A stretch of 33,607 nucleotides of DNA, taken from an uncultured Microbacterium sp. (GTDB lineage: Bacteria > Actinomycetota > Actinomycetes > Actinomycetales > Microbacteriaceae). This document shows positions 7,270-15,856 of this stretch, piece by piece. Every line of letters begins with the position of its first letter. The stretch's first letter is position 1. The translations under genes were made by a program, and so were the position numbers. The notes under the pieces are model-generated. The model searched no databases. It saw only the letters and a program-made list of their open reading frames with translations, and was not told the origin of the DNA. The DNA lies in assembly GCF_913776565.1 (NCBI RefSeq), contig NZ_CAJYPF010000040.1, forward strand, positions 1 to 33,607, written 5' to 3'.

Positions 7270-8949
7270 TCAGGCGCGGTGCGCGCGGTAGTAGTCCAGC
7301 AGCGAACGCGTCGACGCGTCCTGCGCCGACAGGGCCTCGTCGTCGCCCTCGATCGCCGGCGCGATCTGCAGCGCGAGCTGCTTGCCCAGCTCGACCCCCC
7401 ACTGGTCGAAGGAGTTGATGCCCCAGATCGTGCCCTGCGTGAAAGTGATGTGCTCGTACAGCGCGATGAGCTGGCCCAGGACCGACGGCGTCAGCGACGG
7501 GGCGAAGATCGACGTCGTCGGACGGTTGCCCGGGAAGGTGCGCGCCGCCACCAGCGCACCGGTGGTGCCCTCGGCCTCGACCTCCTCGGCCGTCTTGCCG
7601 AACGCGAGCGCCTTGGTCTGCGCGAGGAAGTTCGCCAGGAACAGCCCGTGCACGTCACGGCCGTCGTCGGCGAGCGGGTAGGCGGGGTTGACGAAGGCGA
7701 TGAAGTCGGCCGGGATCAGTCGCGTGCCCTGGTGGATCAGCTGATAGAAGGCGTGCTGACCGTTCGTGCCCGGCTCGCCCCAGAAGACCTCTCCCGTGTC
7801 GGTCGTCACGGGCGTGCCGTCCCACCGCACGGACTTGCCGTTGGACTCCATGGTCAGCTGCTGCAGATACGCCGCGAAACGGTGCAGCTGCTGCGCGTAC
7901 GGAAGGACCGCATGCGACTGCGCGCCGAGGAAGTTGGTGTACCAGACGTTCAGCAGGCCCATCAGCACGGGCACGTTCCGATCGATCGGGGTGGATGCCA
8001 CGTGCTCATCGACCTCGTGGAAACCCGACAGCAGCTCGCGGAACACGTCGGGGCCCAGGGTGATGGCGAGCGACAGTCCGATCGCGGAGTCGACCGAATA
8101 CCGGCCGCCCACCCAGTCCCAGAATCCGAACGCGTTGTCGGGGTCGATCCCGAACGCCGACACCTTGTCGAGTGCCGTGGACACGGCGACGAAGTGGTGG
8201 GCCACGGCGTCGGTGCGAGCGGCATCCGTGTCCTCGATCGCGCCCTTCGCCGACAGCTCGGCCCACAGCCAGTCGCGGGCGAGACGGGCGTTGGTGAGCG
8301 TCTCGAGCGTGGTGAAGGTCTTCGACGCGACAATGAAGAGCGTCGTCTCGGGGTCGAGGTCCGCGGTCTTCTGCGCGATGTCGGTCGGGTCGATGTTGGA
8401 CACGAAGCGCGCGTGGATTCCGGCGTCGGCGTACGGCAGCAGAGCCTCGTAGACCATCACCGGCCCGAGATCGCTGCCGCCGATGCCGATGTTGACGACG
8501 TGCGTGACTCTCTTACCGGTGACCCCGCGCCACTCGCCCGAGCGCACGCGATCGGCGAATGCCGCCAGGCGGTCGAGCACCTCGTGCACATCGCGGTCGA
8601 CCTGCTGGCCGTCGACGACGAGTGCCGGCTCGGCGCCCGCGGGCCGGCGCAGGGCCGTGTGCAGGACGGCGCGATCCTCGCTGGTGTTGAGGTGAACGCC
8701 TCGGAGCATGTCGGCGAAGCGGTCCCGCACACCCGTCTCGTCGGCGAGCGCGAGGAGTGCCTCGAGAACCTCGGGGGTGACGAGGTTCTTGGACAGATCG
8801 ACGTGGAGGTCGCCCACGGTGCGGGTGAGGGAGGCGGCGCGATCGGGATCGTCGGCGAACCACCCGCGCAGATCGGGCTCGAACCCGTCGCGCAGAGCGG
8901 TGAGACGGGACCAGGCGGACGTGGAAGTGGGGTCGATAGGCGCAGTCAC
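7270..8949 (-). CDS. pgi: Glucose-6-phosphate isomerase
   Basis: 559 residues, normal for the long bacterial/eukaryotic-type enzyme, which interconverts glucose-6-P and fructose-6-P in glycolysis and gluconeogenesis. Seen: [17 protein letters not shown] (sugar-phosphate binding), [16 protein letters not shown] and [13 protein letters not shown] (the two family signatures), catalytic Glu in [11 protein letters not shown] and His in [13 protein letters not shown]. The GTG at 8949 ([10 protein letters not shown]) is chosen because a TAGCGT box ends 7 nt before it and no Shine-Dalgarno exists, which suggests a leaderless mRNA; an ATG at 8970 lies upstream of that box and would not be transcribed from it. 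Cytoplasmic. Confidence 0.97.
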   Translation of the reverse strand: MTAPIDPTSTSAWSRLTALRDGFEPDLRGWFADDPDRAASLTRTVGDLHVDLSKNLVTPEVLEALLALADETGVRDRFADMLRGVHLNTSEDRAVLHTALRRPAGAEPALVVDGQQVDRDVHEVLDRLAAFADRVRSGEWRGVTGKRVTHVVNIGIGGSDLGPVMVYEALLPYADAGIHARFVSNIDPTDIAQKTADLDPETTLFIVASKTFTTLETLTNARLARDWLWAELSAKGAIEDTDAARTDAVAHHFVAVSTALDKVSAFGIDPDNAFGFWDWVGGRYSVDSAIGLSLAITLGPDVFRELLSGFHEVDEHVASTPIDRNVPVLMGLLNVWYTNFLGAQSHAVLPYAQQLHRFAAYLQQLTMESNGKSVRWDGTPVTTDTGEVFWGEPGTNGQHAFYQLIHQGTRLIPADFIAFVNPAYPLADDGRDVHGLFLANFLAQTKALAFGKTAEEVEAEGTTGALVAARTFPGNRPTTSIFAPSLTPSVLGQLIALYEHITFTQGTIWGINSFDQWGVELGKQLALQIAPAIEGDDEALSAQDASTRSLLDYYRAHRA

Positions 8950-8956
8950 AGACCCC

Positions 8957-8962
8957 ACGCTA
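8957..8962 (-). promoter_or_regulatory. Leaderless-type -10 box of pgi (TAGCGT)
   Basis: TAGCGT, 7 nt before the GTG start codon at 8949; transcription would begin at or next to the start codon. Confidence 0.55.
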
Positions 8963-9012
8963 GCGAGCATCGGGGCCGTGCGCGGGTCGGATGACGAAGA
9001 CCGCGCGACACG

Positions 9013-9714
9013 CTAGACGGGGTCGGCCGACGGCGGGACGGGGAGGGGGATCTCCCTCTCGGCATCCCAGGCCTCGGTCCAGCCCAGACGGTCGAACAAG
9101 CCGTCGAGCAGCAGGGCGGTGAACCCCCAGACGGTCTGCGGGCCGCGGGGCGTCTCGAGTGAGAACGCCGGCCCCCGCCATTCGCGGCCGTCCCGGCAGA
9201 TCACGGTGACGCCGCGACGTGCGGGGTCGAGCAGATCGGCGACGGGGGCGCGGAACACCTCGGCCGACTCGGCGGCGTCGACGGCGCGCACGGGGGTCGG
9301 CCGGGTCCACCACCCCAGCACCGGGGTCACCTCGTGCCGGGAGAACGCCAGGGGCACGCTCTCGAGTGTCCCGAGCACCTCGACCCCCGCGGGGTCGAGG
9401 CCCGTCTCCTCCCGCGCCTCGCGCAACGCCGCCGCCACGGCATCCGCGTCGTCGGGATCGACCCGACCTCCCGGGAACGCGACCTGGCCGGGGTGCGCGC
9501 GAAGGGTGCGCGCCCGTGCGAGCAGCAGCACATCGAGATCGCTCGGGACGTTCGGCGAGACACGCCCGCTCGGGACTCCGTCGAGGACACCGAAGAGGAT
9601 GAGCACGGCTGCCGCTCGCGCCTCGCCCTCGACGGGGAGCGCCCGCAGCGCCGGGGAGACGTCGCCGAGACCGCGCGCGAGCAGGGCTTCGAGGTGGGCG
9701 CGGGGCGAGGTCAT
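9013..9714 (-). CDS. NUDIX hydrolase, CoA-pyrophosphatase (UPF0035) type
   Basis: 233 residues. The sequence VLLLARARTLRAHPGQVAFPGG matches the signature that precedes the Nudix box in CoA diphosphatases, followed by GGRVDPDDADAV and the REAREETGL core of the Nudix helix, which supplies the metal-binding glutamates. The expected reaction is cleavage of CoA or acyl-CoA to 4'-phosphopantetheine (or its acyl form) and 3',5'-ADP; related actinobacterial proteins may use other nucleotides. Start at 9714: no usable Shine-Dalgarno (GAGGA abuts the ATG), but TAGCCT lies exactly 6 nt upstream, so a leaderless transcript is likely. Its stop codon lies 63 nt from the start of pgi; both are minus-strand but each has its own promoter. 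Confidence 0.88.
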   Translation of the reverse strand: MTSPRAHLEALLARGLGDVSPALRALPVEGEARAAAVLILFGVLDGVPSGRVSPNVPSDLDVLLLARARTLRAHPGQVAFPGGRVDPDDADAVAAALREAREETGLDPAGVEVLGTLESVPLAFSRHEVTPVLGWWTRPTPVRAVDAAESAEVFRAPVADLLDPARRGVTVICRDGREWRGPAFSLETPRGPQTVWGFTALLLDGLFDRLGWTEAWDAEREIPLPVPPSADPV

Positions 9715-9720
9715 TCCTCG

Positions 9721-9726
9721 AGGCTA
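9721..9726 (-). promoter_or_regulatory. Leaderless-type -10 box of the NUDIX gene (TAGCCT)
   Basis: TAGCCT, 6 nt before the ATG at 9714. Confidence 0.6.
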
Positions 9727-9817
9727 TCCGCGCCGCCCGAGGGCCGCGGACGCAACGGCGATCCCGGCCGCCGTGCTCACCTCGCCGCGGCGCGTCGTCC
9801 CCGCGGTGCGCGCGGAG

Positions 9818-10798
9818 TCAACGCCGGCCGGGGGCGGCGCCCGCGGTCGGGGCGGTCGAGGTGTCGACGCGGACGCCGAGCGAGACGGTCCAGCCCGAGG
9901 CGTTGTCGCCCGAGGTGGTGGCGAGCTGGAGCTCTCCCCCGTCGTCGCCGAAGACGTTGTCGCTGTCCAGGGAGACGCGGGTGAGGTGGGACGCGGAAGA
10001 CGGGTACAGGCTCGTGTCGGAGTAGACGGTGTCGCACGTGCCCTTCGGCAGGGCGACCTGCGAGGTAGCGATCGCGCGGGACGCGTCGGTGATGGCATCC
10101 GCGCTCGGGTAGACCTCGAAGTGGACGTGCGGCCACCGGCCGTCGTAGCAGCCGGGGAAGATCGAGGTGAACGACACGACACCGTCGTCGCCGACGATCT
10201 GGACACCGCGGAGGTACGTCTCGTTCTCGATCCCGGACGAGTACATCGAGTAGTTGCCCTCGGTGTCGCAGTGCCACACGTACACGGCCGCACCGGTCAT
10301 GGGCGCATCGCCGTTGGCGGTGTCGAAGACCGTCAGGTTCAGGGTCATGGGGGTGCCCGCCGCGGTCGCTCCGCCGTCGAGGCTCGAGCGCAGATCGCTG
10401 CGGATGATCCCGGACTGCTCCAGGACGTCGGCGCCGTTGGAGCCGTCCCCCGGATAGGGGCCCGCCGTCTCGTCGGGGATCTCTCCGGCGGGCAGAGCCG
10501 CCGCGGCGCTCGACGCGGACGCGGTCGGGGTGGAGCTGGAGGCCGCGGTGGGGCTGGCCGACGCGGTGGCCGTCGCGGTCTTCGCCGGGGCGGCGCTGGA
10601 TGCGGCCGGCGCGCACGCGGCGAGCGTGGCGGTGCCCGCGCCGAGCACGACGAGACCCAGGATGCCGCGGCGCGAGACGAGGGTGCGGATGTCGAAGGGC
10701 GCGCCCTGGTCTACGACGGGCTCGTCGGCGCGATCGAGGAGTCGACCCTCGTAGGCGGGGCCGTCGGGGGTCATATGGGTTTCGGGGATCCTGCTCAC
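9818..10798 (-). CDS. Exported lipoprotein with intradiol ring-cleavage dioxygenase fold
   Basis: 326 residues. A twin-arginine signal (SRRGILGLVVLGAG, RR at 43-44) ends in a lipobox (TLAAC, lipidated Cys62). A Ser/Thr/Ala-rich linker (63-100) leads to an intradiol dioxygenase domain with all four expected iron ligands: Tyr183 (GNYSMY), Tyr218 (FPGCYDGRW), His224 and His226 (HVHF). The family cleaves catechols or protocatechuate with Fe(III), but this one would act outside the membrane, folded and metal-loaded before Tat export; its substrate is unknown. The 42-residue N-tail before the Tat motif is longer than usual. The GTG at 10798 has GGGAGG with 5-nt spacing. It is divergent from the two-component operon. 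Confidence 0.9.
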   Translation of the reverse strand: MSRIPETHMTPDGPAYEGRLLDRADEPVVDQGAPFDIRTLVSRRGILGLVVLGAGTATLAACAPAASSAAPAKTATATASASPTAASSSTPTASASSAAAALPAGEIPDETAGPYPGDGSNGADVLEQSGIIRSDLRSSLDGGATAAGTPMTLNLTVFDTANGDAPMTGAAVYVWHCDTEGNYSMYSSGIENETYLRGVQIVGDDGVVSFTSIFPGCYDGRWPHVHFEVYPSADAITDASRAIATSQVALPKGTCDTVYSDTSLYPSSASHLTRVSLDSDNVFGDDGGELQLATTSGDNASGWTVSLGVRVDTSTAPTAGAAPGRR

Positions 10799-10903
10799 GG
10801 TCGCCTCCCGGCGGGTCGGTGGGTGTGTCGATTCCTCGAGGATGAAGGGGAGACCCTGCGCGAGCCCTGACCGTTCCTCTGAGTGAGCTTTGCGTGCCGA
10901 GGT

Positions 10904-10924
10904 GGGCGACGGGGATAGTCGCCC
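10904..10924. promoter_or_regulatory. Dyad in the divergent promoter region
   Basis: GGGCGAC (10904-10910) and GTCGCCC (10918-10924), 7-nt spacer, between the dioxygenase and the signalling operon. Possible operator; owner unknown. A CAGGAT box at 10944-10949 could be the -10 of the plus-strand operon. Confidence 0.35.
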
Positions 10925-10968
10925 CCGCCCCGCGGCAGCGTGTCAGGATGAAGGCCGGGAGGACCGTG

Positions 10969-11280
10969 ATGACGCAGCAGCTGCACGCCGTGACGCTCGT
11001 CGTGAACATGCCGATCACCAAGATTGACGCCCTCGACGCGATCGCCTTCGCCGCCGACGGAAGCGTGGAGGGCGCACGGACGACGAGCCCGCGCGTCTGG
11101 CTCGCCCCGCACGCGTGGGCCGAGGTCGAGATCCCCAAGTTCGCCGACCCCCCGCCGTTCGCGATCGACGTGTACTCCGACGTGTCGGGTGCGGTGGCGT
11201 GGGCGCAGGCCCGACGCCTGTTCGATGCACTCGAGCGGTTCGGGTGGAGCGTGAGCCCGCCGCGCGCGGGGGTGCAGTGA
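10969..11280 (+). CDS. Conserved-looking 103-residue protein of unknown function
   Basis: 103 residues, no signal peptide or membrane segment. The first half is a plausible beta-rich fold (HAVTLVVNMPITKIDALDAI, then RVWLAPHAWAEVEIPKF), followed by an amphipathic helix (VSGAVAWAQARRLFDALERF). No family recognised. The ATG at 10969 has GGAGG with 6-nt spacing. Its last four bases (GTGA) contain the GTG start of the response regulator, so the two are translationally coupled; an accessory role in the signalling pathway is suggested by position only. It might bind the kinase or regulator, or sense an input, but nothing in the sequence decides this. Confidence 0.75.
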   Translation: MTQQLHAVTLVVNMPITKIDALDAIAFAADGSVEGARTTSPRVWLAPHAWAEVEIPKFADPPPFAIDVYSDVSGAVAWAQARRLFDALERFGWSVSPPRAGVQ

Positions 11281-11954
11281 GCGGCATCGCGGCACCGCGT
11301 CCACGACTGCTCTACGTCGAGGACGACGCCGAGATCGCCGCGATGACGATCGAGGTGCTCGGCGAGGTCTACGACGTCGTGCACGAGACCGACGGCGCGA
11401 CCGGGCGGGACCGGGCACTGCGCGAGAGCTTCGAGGTGATCCTGCTCGATCGGCGTCTGCCCGGCCGCGACGGAGCCGAGATCGTCCGCGACCTGCGTAC
11501 CGCCCACATCACCACGCCCGTACTGCTCCTCACCGCCCTCGGAGCCGTCGCCGACAGGGTCGAGGGTCTCGACGCGGGAGCGAACGACTATCTGCTGAAG
11601 CCCTTCGACTTCGACGAGCTGCTCGCCCGCCTTCGCGCCCTGCGCCGTGCCTTCCGCGCCGAGGGACGACGTCGTGCGGTCGCGGAGTGGACCCACCTGC
11701 CCGACACCGGCGTGGTCTACGGCCCGTCCGGCGAGCGCGTCGCCCTCACCTCGACCGAGAACGCCGTGCTCGAGCTTCTCACCCGCAGCCCCGATCATGT
11801 CTTCTCGCGGGAGGAGATCGCCCGCGCGGTGTTCTCGTCACCGGATGCCGTGACCACCGTCGACACGTACGTGCACTACCTGCGCCGGAAGACCGCGACG
11901 GATCTCGTCGAAACCGTGCGGGGTCGCGGCTACCGCGCGGGGGCCGAGCGGTGA
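11277..11954 (+). CDS. OmpR/PhoB-family response regulator
   Basis: 225 residues. Receiver domain (about 10-122): acidic pocket E15-D16-D17, phospho-acceptor D58 (LLDRRLPG), T86 and K108 (LLKPFDF). A winged-helix effector follows (about 135-223: LTSTENAVLELLTRS, FSREEIARAVF, VDTYVHYLRRKT, VRGRGYRAG). It binds DNA as a dimer when phosphorylated. The GTG start overlaps the preceding stop codon (GTGA), and its own stop overlaps the start of the kinase in the same way, so the three genes are tightly coupled. The likely targets, by position, are its own operon, the divergent lipoprotein and the convergent flavocytochrome operon. Confidence 0.95.
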   Translation: MSGIAAPRPRLLYVEDDAEIAAMTIEVLGEVYDVVHETDGATGRDRALRESFEVILLDRRLPGRDGAEIVRDLRTAHITTPVLLLTALGAVADRVEGLDAGANDYLLKPFDFDELLARLRALRRAFRAEGRRRAVAEWTHLPDTGVVYGPSGERVALTSTENAVLELLTRSPDHVFSREEIARAVFSSPDAVTTVDTYVHYLRRKTATDLVETVRGRGYRAGAER

Positions 11955-12946
11955 GCGCCGACGACGATCGCCGGATCGTGCGCCGCGCGGCCCTGCGGGT
12001 CGGCACCCTCGTCGCGAGTGCCTCGGCGGTCGCGATCGCGGTGGGAGTGGGCATCCTGATCGCCGTCCTGGTCGCGCAGGCGCGCACCGAGGGCGGGGGT
12101 CGTCGTGGCCCGGGCGCGGGGACGGGCGGTCCGGGAACGGGGGGCGCCGGAGGAGGAGACCGGTTCGTCGTCGACCTCGACGACGTGCTGCCGTGGGTCG
12201 TCGGCCTGGGTCTGGTCGGGGTCGTGGTGCTCGGACTCGTCGGGTGGGCCGCGGCCCGCTGGTCGGTGCGCCCGCTCGACGAGGCCCTGCGCCGACAGCG
12301 TGCGTTCGTGTCGGACGCCAGCCACGAGCTGCGCACCCCGCTGACCGCGCTGACCAGCCGCATCCAGATCGTCCAGCGGCGCCTGCAGCGCGGCGAACGC
12401 GCCGACGAGCCGCTGGAACAGCTGCGACGCGACGCGCAGATCATGGACGACGTGCTGGCGGACATGCTGCTGACGGCCGAGGGCGAGCGTCACACCGGGA
12501 TCGCGCGCGTCGACGACAGCGTGCGCGCCGCGTCCGACGCGCTCGCCTCCCTCGCGGAGGACGCCGGAGTGCGTCTGCGCCACGGTGAGCTCACGAGCGA
12601 GACGGTCGCGGTGCCCGCCGTCACCGTGGTCCGCATGTGCGCGGCTCTGCTCGACAACGCCATCGGACACGCGCCCGCAGGCTCCGAGGTCACGATCACG
12701 GCCGACGTCGACGCACTCGAGGTCATCGTCCGGGTGCAGGACCGGGGGGACGGCATCCGGGACGAGGATCTCCCCCGCATCTTCGAGCGCTTCGCGCGAG
12801 GGGCGGAGTCGGGCCGGCGACGTGGCTTCGGGCTCGGGCTGGCCCTGGTGCGCGAGGCGGCGACCCGATACGACGGCAGCGTCGTCGTCGAACGGACCTC
12901 GCCCGCCGGCACGGTGTTCGCGTTGCGTCTCCCGCGCGTGCGCTGA
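11951..12946 (+). CDS. Sensor histidine kinase
   Basis: 331 residues. Two membrane segments (about 18-42 and 82-102) flank a short extracytoplasmic loop of about 40 residues that is mostly Gly (GAGTGGPGTGGAGGG). After WSVRPLDEA comes the H-box with His125 (DASHELRTPLTAL), the N-box (LLDNAIGHAP), G1 (DRGDGI), F-box (IFERFARG) and G2 (GFGLGLALV). The linker between the second segment and the H-box is too short for a full HAMP domain. With so small and featureless a loop, input may come through the membrane segments or a partner protein. GTG start coupled to the response regulator. The stop is 10 bp from the convergent apbE stop. Confidence 0.95.
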   Translation: MSADDDRRIVRRAALRVGTLVASASAVAIAVGVGILIAVLVAQARTEGGGRRGPGAGTGGPGTGGAGGGDRFVVDLDDVLPWVVGLGLVGVVVLGLVGWAAARWSVRPLDEALRRQRAFVSDASHELRTPLTALTSRIQIVQRRLQRGERADEPLEQLRRDAQIMDDVLADMLLTAEGERHTGIARVDDSVRAASDALASLAEDAGVRLRHGELTSETVAVPAVTVVRMCAALLDNAIGHAPAGSEVTITADVDALEVIVRVQDRGDGIRDEDLPRIFERFARGAESGRRRGFGLGLALVREAATRYDGSVVVERTSPAGTVFALRLPRVR

Positions 12947-12956
12947 CGCGTCGGGC

Positions 12957-13742
12957 TCAGCCGGCGAGCGCGTCGTGGAACGCCGTGACCTCGACCCGGC
13001 CGGCGAAGCGGCGTGTGCGCCCGTGCTCCCAGACGATCCCGGATGCCACGGGTGCCACGGGCATCCAGTCGAGGTTGCGGATCCCGGCGACGGCCGCGAC
13101 GGTCGCCCACGCGTCGGCGGTGGCGAGGTCGTCGGCGACGATCGTGGCCCCCACCGGACGCGCGAGGGGAAGCCCCGTCCGCGGGTCGACGAGGTGCGCG
13201 CCGCGCTCGGACGTGCCCGAGGTGGCCACGGCACCGTCGACGACCTCGACGGTGGCCAGCAGCTCGCCCTCGCGCGTCGGGTGCGCGATGCCGACACGCC
13301 ACACATGATCGCTCGTCGCAGACGTGCGCAGGCGCATGTCGCCGCCGACGTTGACGCCCACGGCCTCGATGACGCCGTCGGCGAGCACCTCGTCGAAGGC
13401 CCGGGCCGCGGCATCCACCGACCAGCCCTTGACGTACCCGGTGGGGTCGAACCATCCGCGCCAATCGGCGTCGAAACGACCGCCGCTGCGCGCGCGCAGA
13501 TCGCGGCACCGCGCCGCCACCTCGGCCACCCGGGGATCGGCGTCGTCGAGGCCGACCCGCCCGTCGCGCAGTCGCGAGACGTCGGAGTCGTCCCGGTAGG
13601 TCGAGAAGACCCGCTCGTCGTCGCGCAGGCGGGCCATGCACGCCGCGATCGCCCGCTCGACGCGGTCGGTGCGCCCGCCCCGGACGGTGATCGACGCGAC
13701 GGTCCCCATCACGGGCTCGACGACCGTGAACGCGTCGCTCAC
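12957..13742 (-). CDS. apbE: FAD:protein FMN transferase (ApbE)
   Basis: 261 residues, a little shorter than many ApbE proteins and without a lipoprotein signal. Seen: EPVMGTVASITV at the N-terminus, DDERVFSTYRDDSDVSRL, DPTGYVKGWSVDAAA (substrate loop, with Gly-Tyr-Val-Lys-Gly), VGVNVGGDMRLR, VATSGTSERGAHLVDPRTG and the metal-binding DLATADAWATVA. The enzyme attaches FMN to a Thr/Ser of partner proteins. The absence of a signal suggests cytoplasmic action, or that substrate is modified before export. The GTG start overlaps the stop of the FMN-binding gene (GTGA), whose SGAT motif is the obvious substrate. Confidence 0.93.
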   Translation of the reverse strand: MSDAFTVVEPVMGTVASITVRGGRTDRVERAIAACMARLRDDERVFSTYRDDSDVSRLRDGRVGLDDADPRVAEVAARCRDLRARSGGRFDADWRGWFDPTGYVKGWSVDAAARAFDEVLADGVIEAVGVNVGGDMRLRTSATSDHVWRVGIAHPTREGELLATVEVVDGAVATSGTSERGAHLVDPRTGLPLARPVGATIVADDLATADAWATVAAVAGIRNLDWMPVAPVASGIVWEHGRTRRFAGRVEVTAFHDALAG

Positions 13743-14275
13743 GAGCGGGCCTGGTCGAGGGCGGACTGCAGCGAGGTGCGGTAGCCCGTGCTCGTATAGG
13801 TCGCGCCCGACACCATGTCGACCTGCGCGCTCTGGGTCTGCACCGTCTGCTGCACGAGGATCGGCAGCGCGCGGGAGTTGATCTGCTGGTCGCGGCCGCT
13901 CTCGGACGGGTACTGCGGCACCTGCACGTCGGTGATCGTCCCGCCCGACACGGTGATGCGCACCTGGACGGCACCGTACCGGGTGTTCGCCGCCTGCCCC
14001 GTCCACGTTCCGTCGGCCAGGCCGCTCGACGAGGTCGGCGCAGCCGCGGCGGTCGAACCCGACGGGGCCGAGCCGCTCGAGGTCGCCCCGGAAGATGCGG
14101 AGGCGGATGCCGAGGGGCTCGGCGTGGACGTCGTGGCCTGCGGAGCCGCGGCGACACCCGAGGCGGGGGTCTGTGCGAGCGCACTCGCCTGCTCGGGGAC
14201 CAGCGAGGTGCGGTAGCTGAACAGCAGCACCAGGCCGGTGACGGTGGCCATCAGGGCGTAGACGATCTTCTTCAT
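13739..14275 (-). CDS. Membrane-anchored FMN-binding domain protein (flavinylated)
   Basis: 178 residues: one N-terminal membrane segment (about 4-20), a long Ser/Ala/Thr/Pro linker (about 40-85), and a C-terminal FMN_bind domain from about 88 (GTWTGQAANTRYGAVQV, VSGGTITDVQV, INSRALPILVQQ). The flavinylation motif is DMVSGATYTS, with Thr159 as the expected FMN-phosphoester site. The ATG at 14275 has GAGGAG with about 6-nt spacing. It lies 10 nt after the ferric-reductase-like gene and overlaps apbE. Known role of such modules: accepting electrons from the membrane flavocytochrome on the outer face; the final acceptor is not shown. Confidence 0.93.
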   Translation of the reverse strand: MKKIVYALMATVTGLVLLFSYRTSLVPEQASALAQTPASGVAAAPQATTSTPSPSASASASSGATSSGSAPSGSTAAAAPTSSSGLADGTWTGQAANTRYGAVQVRITVSGGTITDVQVPQYPSESGRDQQINSRALPILVQQTVQTQSAQVDMVSGATYTSTGYRTSLQSALDQARS

Positions 14276-14285
14276 CGGATTCTCC

Positions 14286-15713
14286 TCAGACGGTGAAGGC
14301 TTCGAGGTGGACGCGCTCGGCGGGGACGCCCGCGCGGCGCAGGTCGGCGCGCACGGCATCCATCCACGGCTGGGGGCCGCACAGGAACACGTCGGTCTCG
14401 GCGGGTCGGGGGCAGACGTAGCGGATGAGGTCGGCCCCCGCCCACTGCGCGTGCGAGGCCGGCAACCACGATGAGCTGGTCAGTGCTCGACGGCCGGGCA
14501 GCGGTGCGTGGCGCAGACCGCGCTCCCGCACGAGGCGGTCGATCGCGTCGGAGCGGAGGGCGTCTGCCGCGGTATGGTCGCGCGCGAGGAGCGTCGCCTC
14601 GCCCGCAGCCCAGTCGGCCTCTTCGAGCATCGCGACCAGGGGCGCGACACCGGCACCGGCCCCGATCATGAGGAGGTGCCCGCCCCGGCGCTCATCGGCG
14701 GTCATCGTCCCGTAGGGACCCTCGATCAGCACGCGCGTGCCGGGGCGGAGCGCGGCGAGACGCTGGGTGCCGTCGCCGACGAAGCGGGCCGAGACGACGA
14801 GCTCGCCACCCGCCGGATCGGTGGCGAGAGAGAAGGGGTGGCCCCGCGTCCAGCCCGGCCCGTCGAGGAACCGCCACACGAAGAACTGCCCGCCCCGGGC
14901 GTGCAACGCGTCGAGCCGTCGACCGGTCATGTGCACGGCGACGCCGCTGCGCCCGTCGGGCACGACGGCGCTCACGCGGATGCCGTGCCGGAGCGAGATC
15001 ACCAGCGGCATCCCGAGCCGGAACACGACCACCGCGGCCGCCGTCACGCCCCACATGGCCCACCAGTACACCGTCGCGGCCGGTGACGCCGTGAAGTCGA
15101 CGCCCGTCCACAGCATGTGCGGGATGGCGAGTCCCACGCCCAGGTAGCCGTAGAGGTGCAACAGGTGCCACGACTCGTACCGCAGGCGCCGACGAGCCTT
15201 GCGTATCGACGTGACCACGACCAGCAGCAGCAGTCCGGTGCCCGCGGTCGCCAGCAGCATGCCGGGGTAGTCCCACACGAACTGCCACGCCTGCTCGAGC
15301 GGGTTGATGCCCGCCGCGATCGCATAGCCGAGGATCTGCAGGCCGATGTGCGCCATGAAGAGGGCGAACGACCAGAACCCGACGATCCGGTGCATGCGGG
15401 TGATGCCATCGCGCCCGAAGCCCCGCTCGAACAGCGGCACGCGGGCCATGAGCAGCACCTGGAAGAAGAGCAGGTTCGCCGATGCCAGCCCCGCGGCGCG
15501 GCCGAGGGCGTTGAGCGTGTCCGCTCCCCCCGACAGCAGGGCCTGCATCTCGCCGCCGGCGAGCCACACGGCGACGACGATGAGGCTCGTCGCCCAGACG
15601 ACGACGATCGCGGCGAGGTTCCACAGGGGCCGGGTCGAGACGGTCCGTCGGGGGACGCGACGGGCACCGCGGAGGGCGACGTGCGGTTCGGCGAGAGCGG
15701 GAGCGGCGGTCAT
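14286..15713 (-). CDS. Ferric-reductase-like membrane flavocytochrome
   Basis: 475 residues. The N-terminal half has about six membrane segments with the histidine pattern of ferric-reductase-like heme domains (H108 and H122 in MHRIVGFWSFALFMAH, H183/H186 and H199 in SWHLLHLYGYLGVGLAIPH). The C-terminal half is a ferredoxin-reductase-type module: FAD motif RGHPFSLA (about 290), VLIEGPYG, NAD(P) motif MIGAGAGVAPLVAML and the terminal DVFLCGPQPWM. It should pass electrons from NAD(P)H through FAD and heme across the membrane, here most likely to the flavinylated partner encoded next. The ATG at 15713 has no good Shine-Dalgarno; CACGCT 6 nt upstream could be a weak leaderless -10 box. Confidence 0.94.
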   Translation of the reverse strand: MTAAPALAEPHVALRGARRVPRRTVSTRPLWNLAAIVVVWATSLIVVAVWLAGGEMQALLSGGADTLNALGRAAGLASANLLFFQVLLMARVPLFERGFGRDGITRMHRIVGFWSFALFMAHIGLQILGYAIAAGINPLEQAWQFVWDYPGMLLATAGTGLLLLVVVTSIRKARRRLRYESWHLLHLYGYLGVGLAIPHMLWTGVDFTASPAATVYWWAMWGVTAAAVVVFRLGMPLVISLRHGIRVSAVVPDGRSGVAVHMTGRRLDALHARGGQFFVWRFLDGPGWTRGHPFSLATDPAGGELVVSARFVGDGTQRLAALRPGTRVLIEGPYGTMTADERRGGHLLMIGAGAGVAPLVAMLEEADWAAGEATLLARDHTAADALRSDAIDRLVRERGLRHAPLPGRRALTSSSWLPASHAQWAGADLIRYVCPRPAETDVFLCGPQPWMDAVRADLRRAGVPAERVHLEAFTV

Positions 15714-15856
15714 GCGTTCAGCGTGCCCGCGCGCCCCCCAGACGACTCCAAGAAAGTGCGGTACCGGGCGAACGCATAGAGAACGCCAAGCGGAGCGACG
15801 TCCTCCGCGCTCGTCGCCTCGATGATCCCACCGGCGAGGGCTGGGACCGCGGCGGG

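Noticed and set aside
8950..8970. ATG at 8970 as pgi start
   Set aside because: It lies before the TAGCGT box that fits a leaderless GTG start at 8949.
9777..11798. Minus-strand open frame of 673 codons across the signalling operon
   Set aside because: Crosses several well-supported genes on the other strand and has no recognisable domain.
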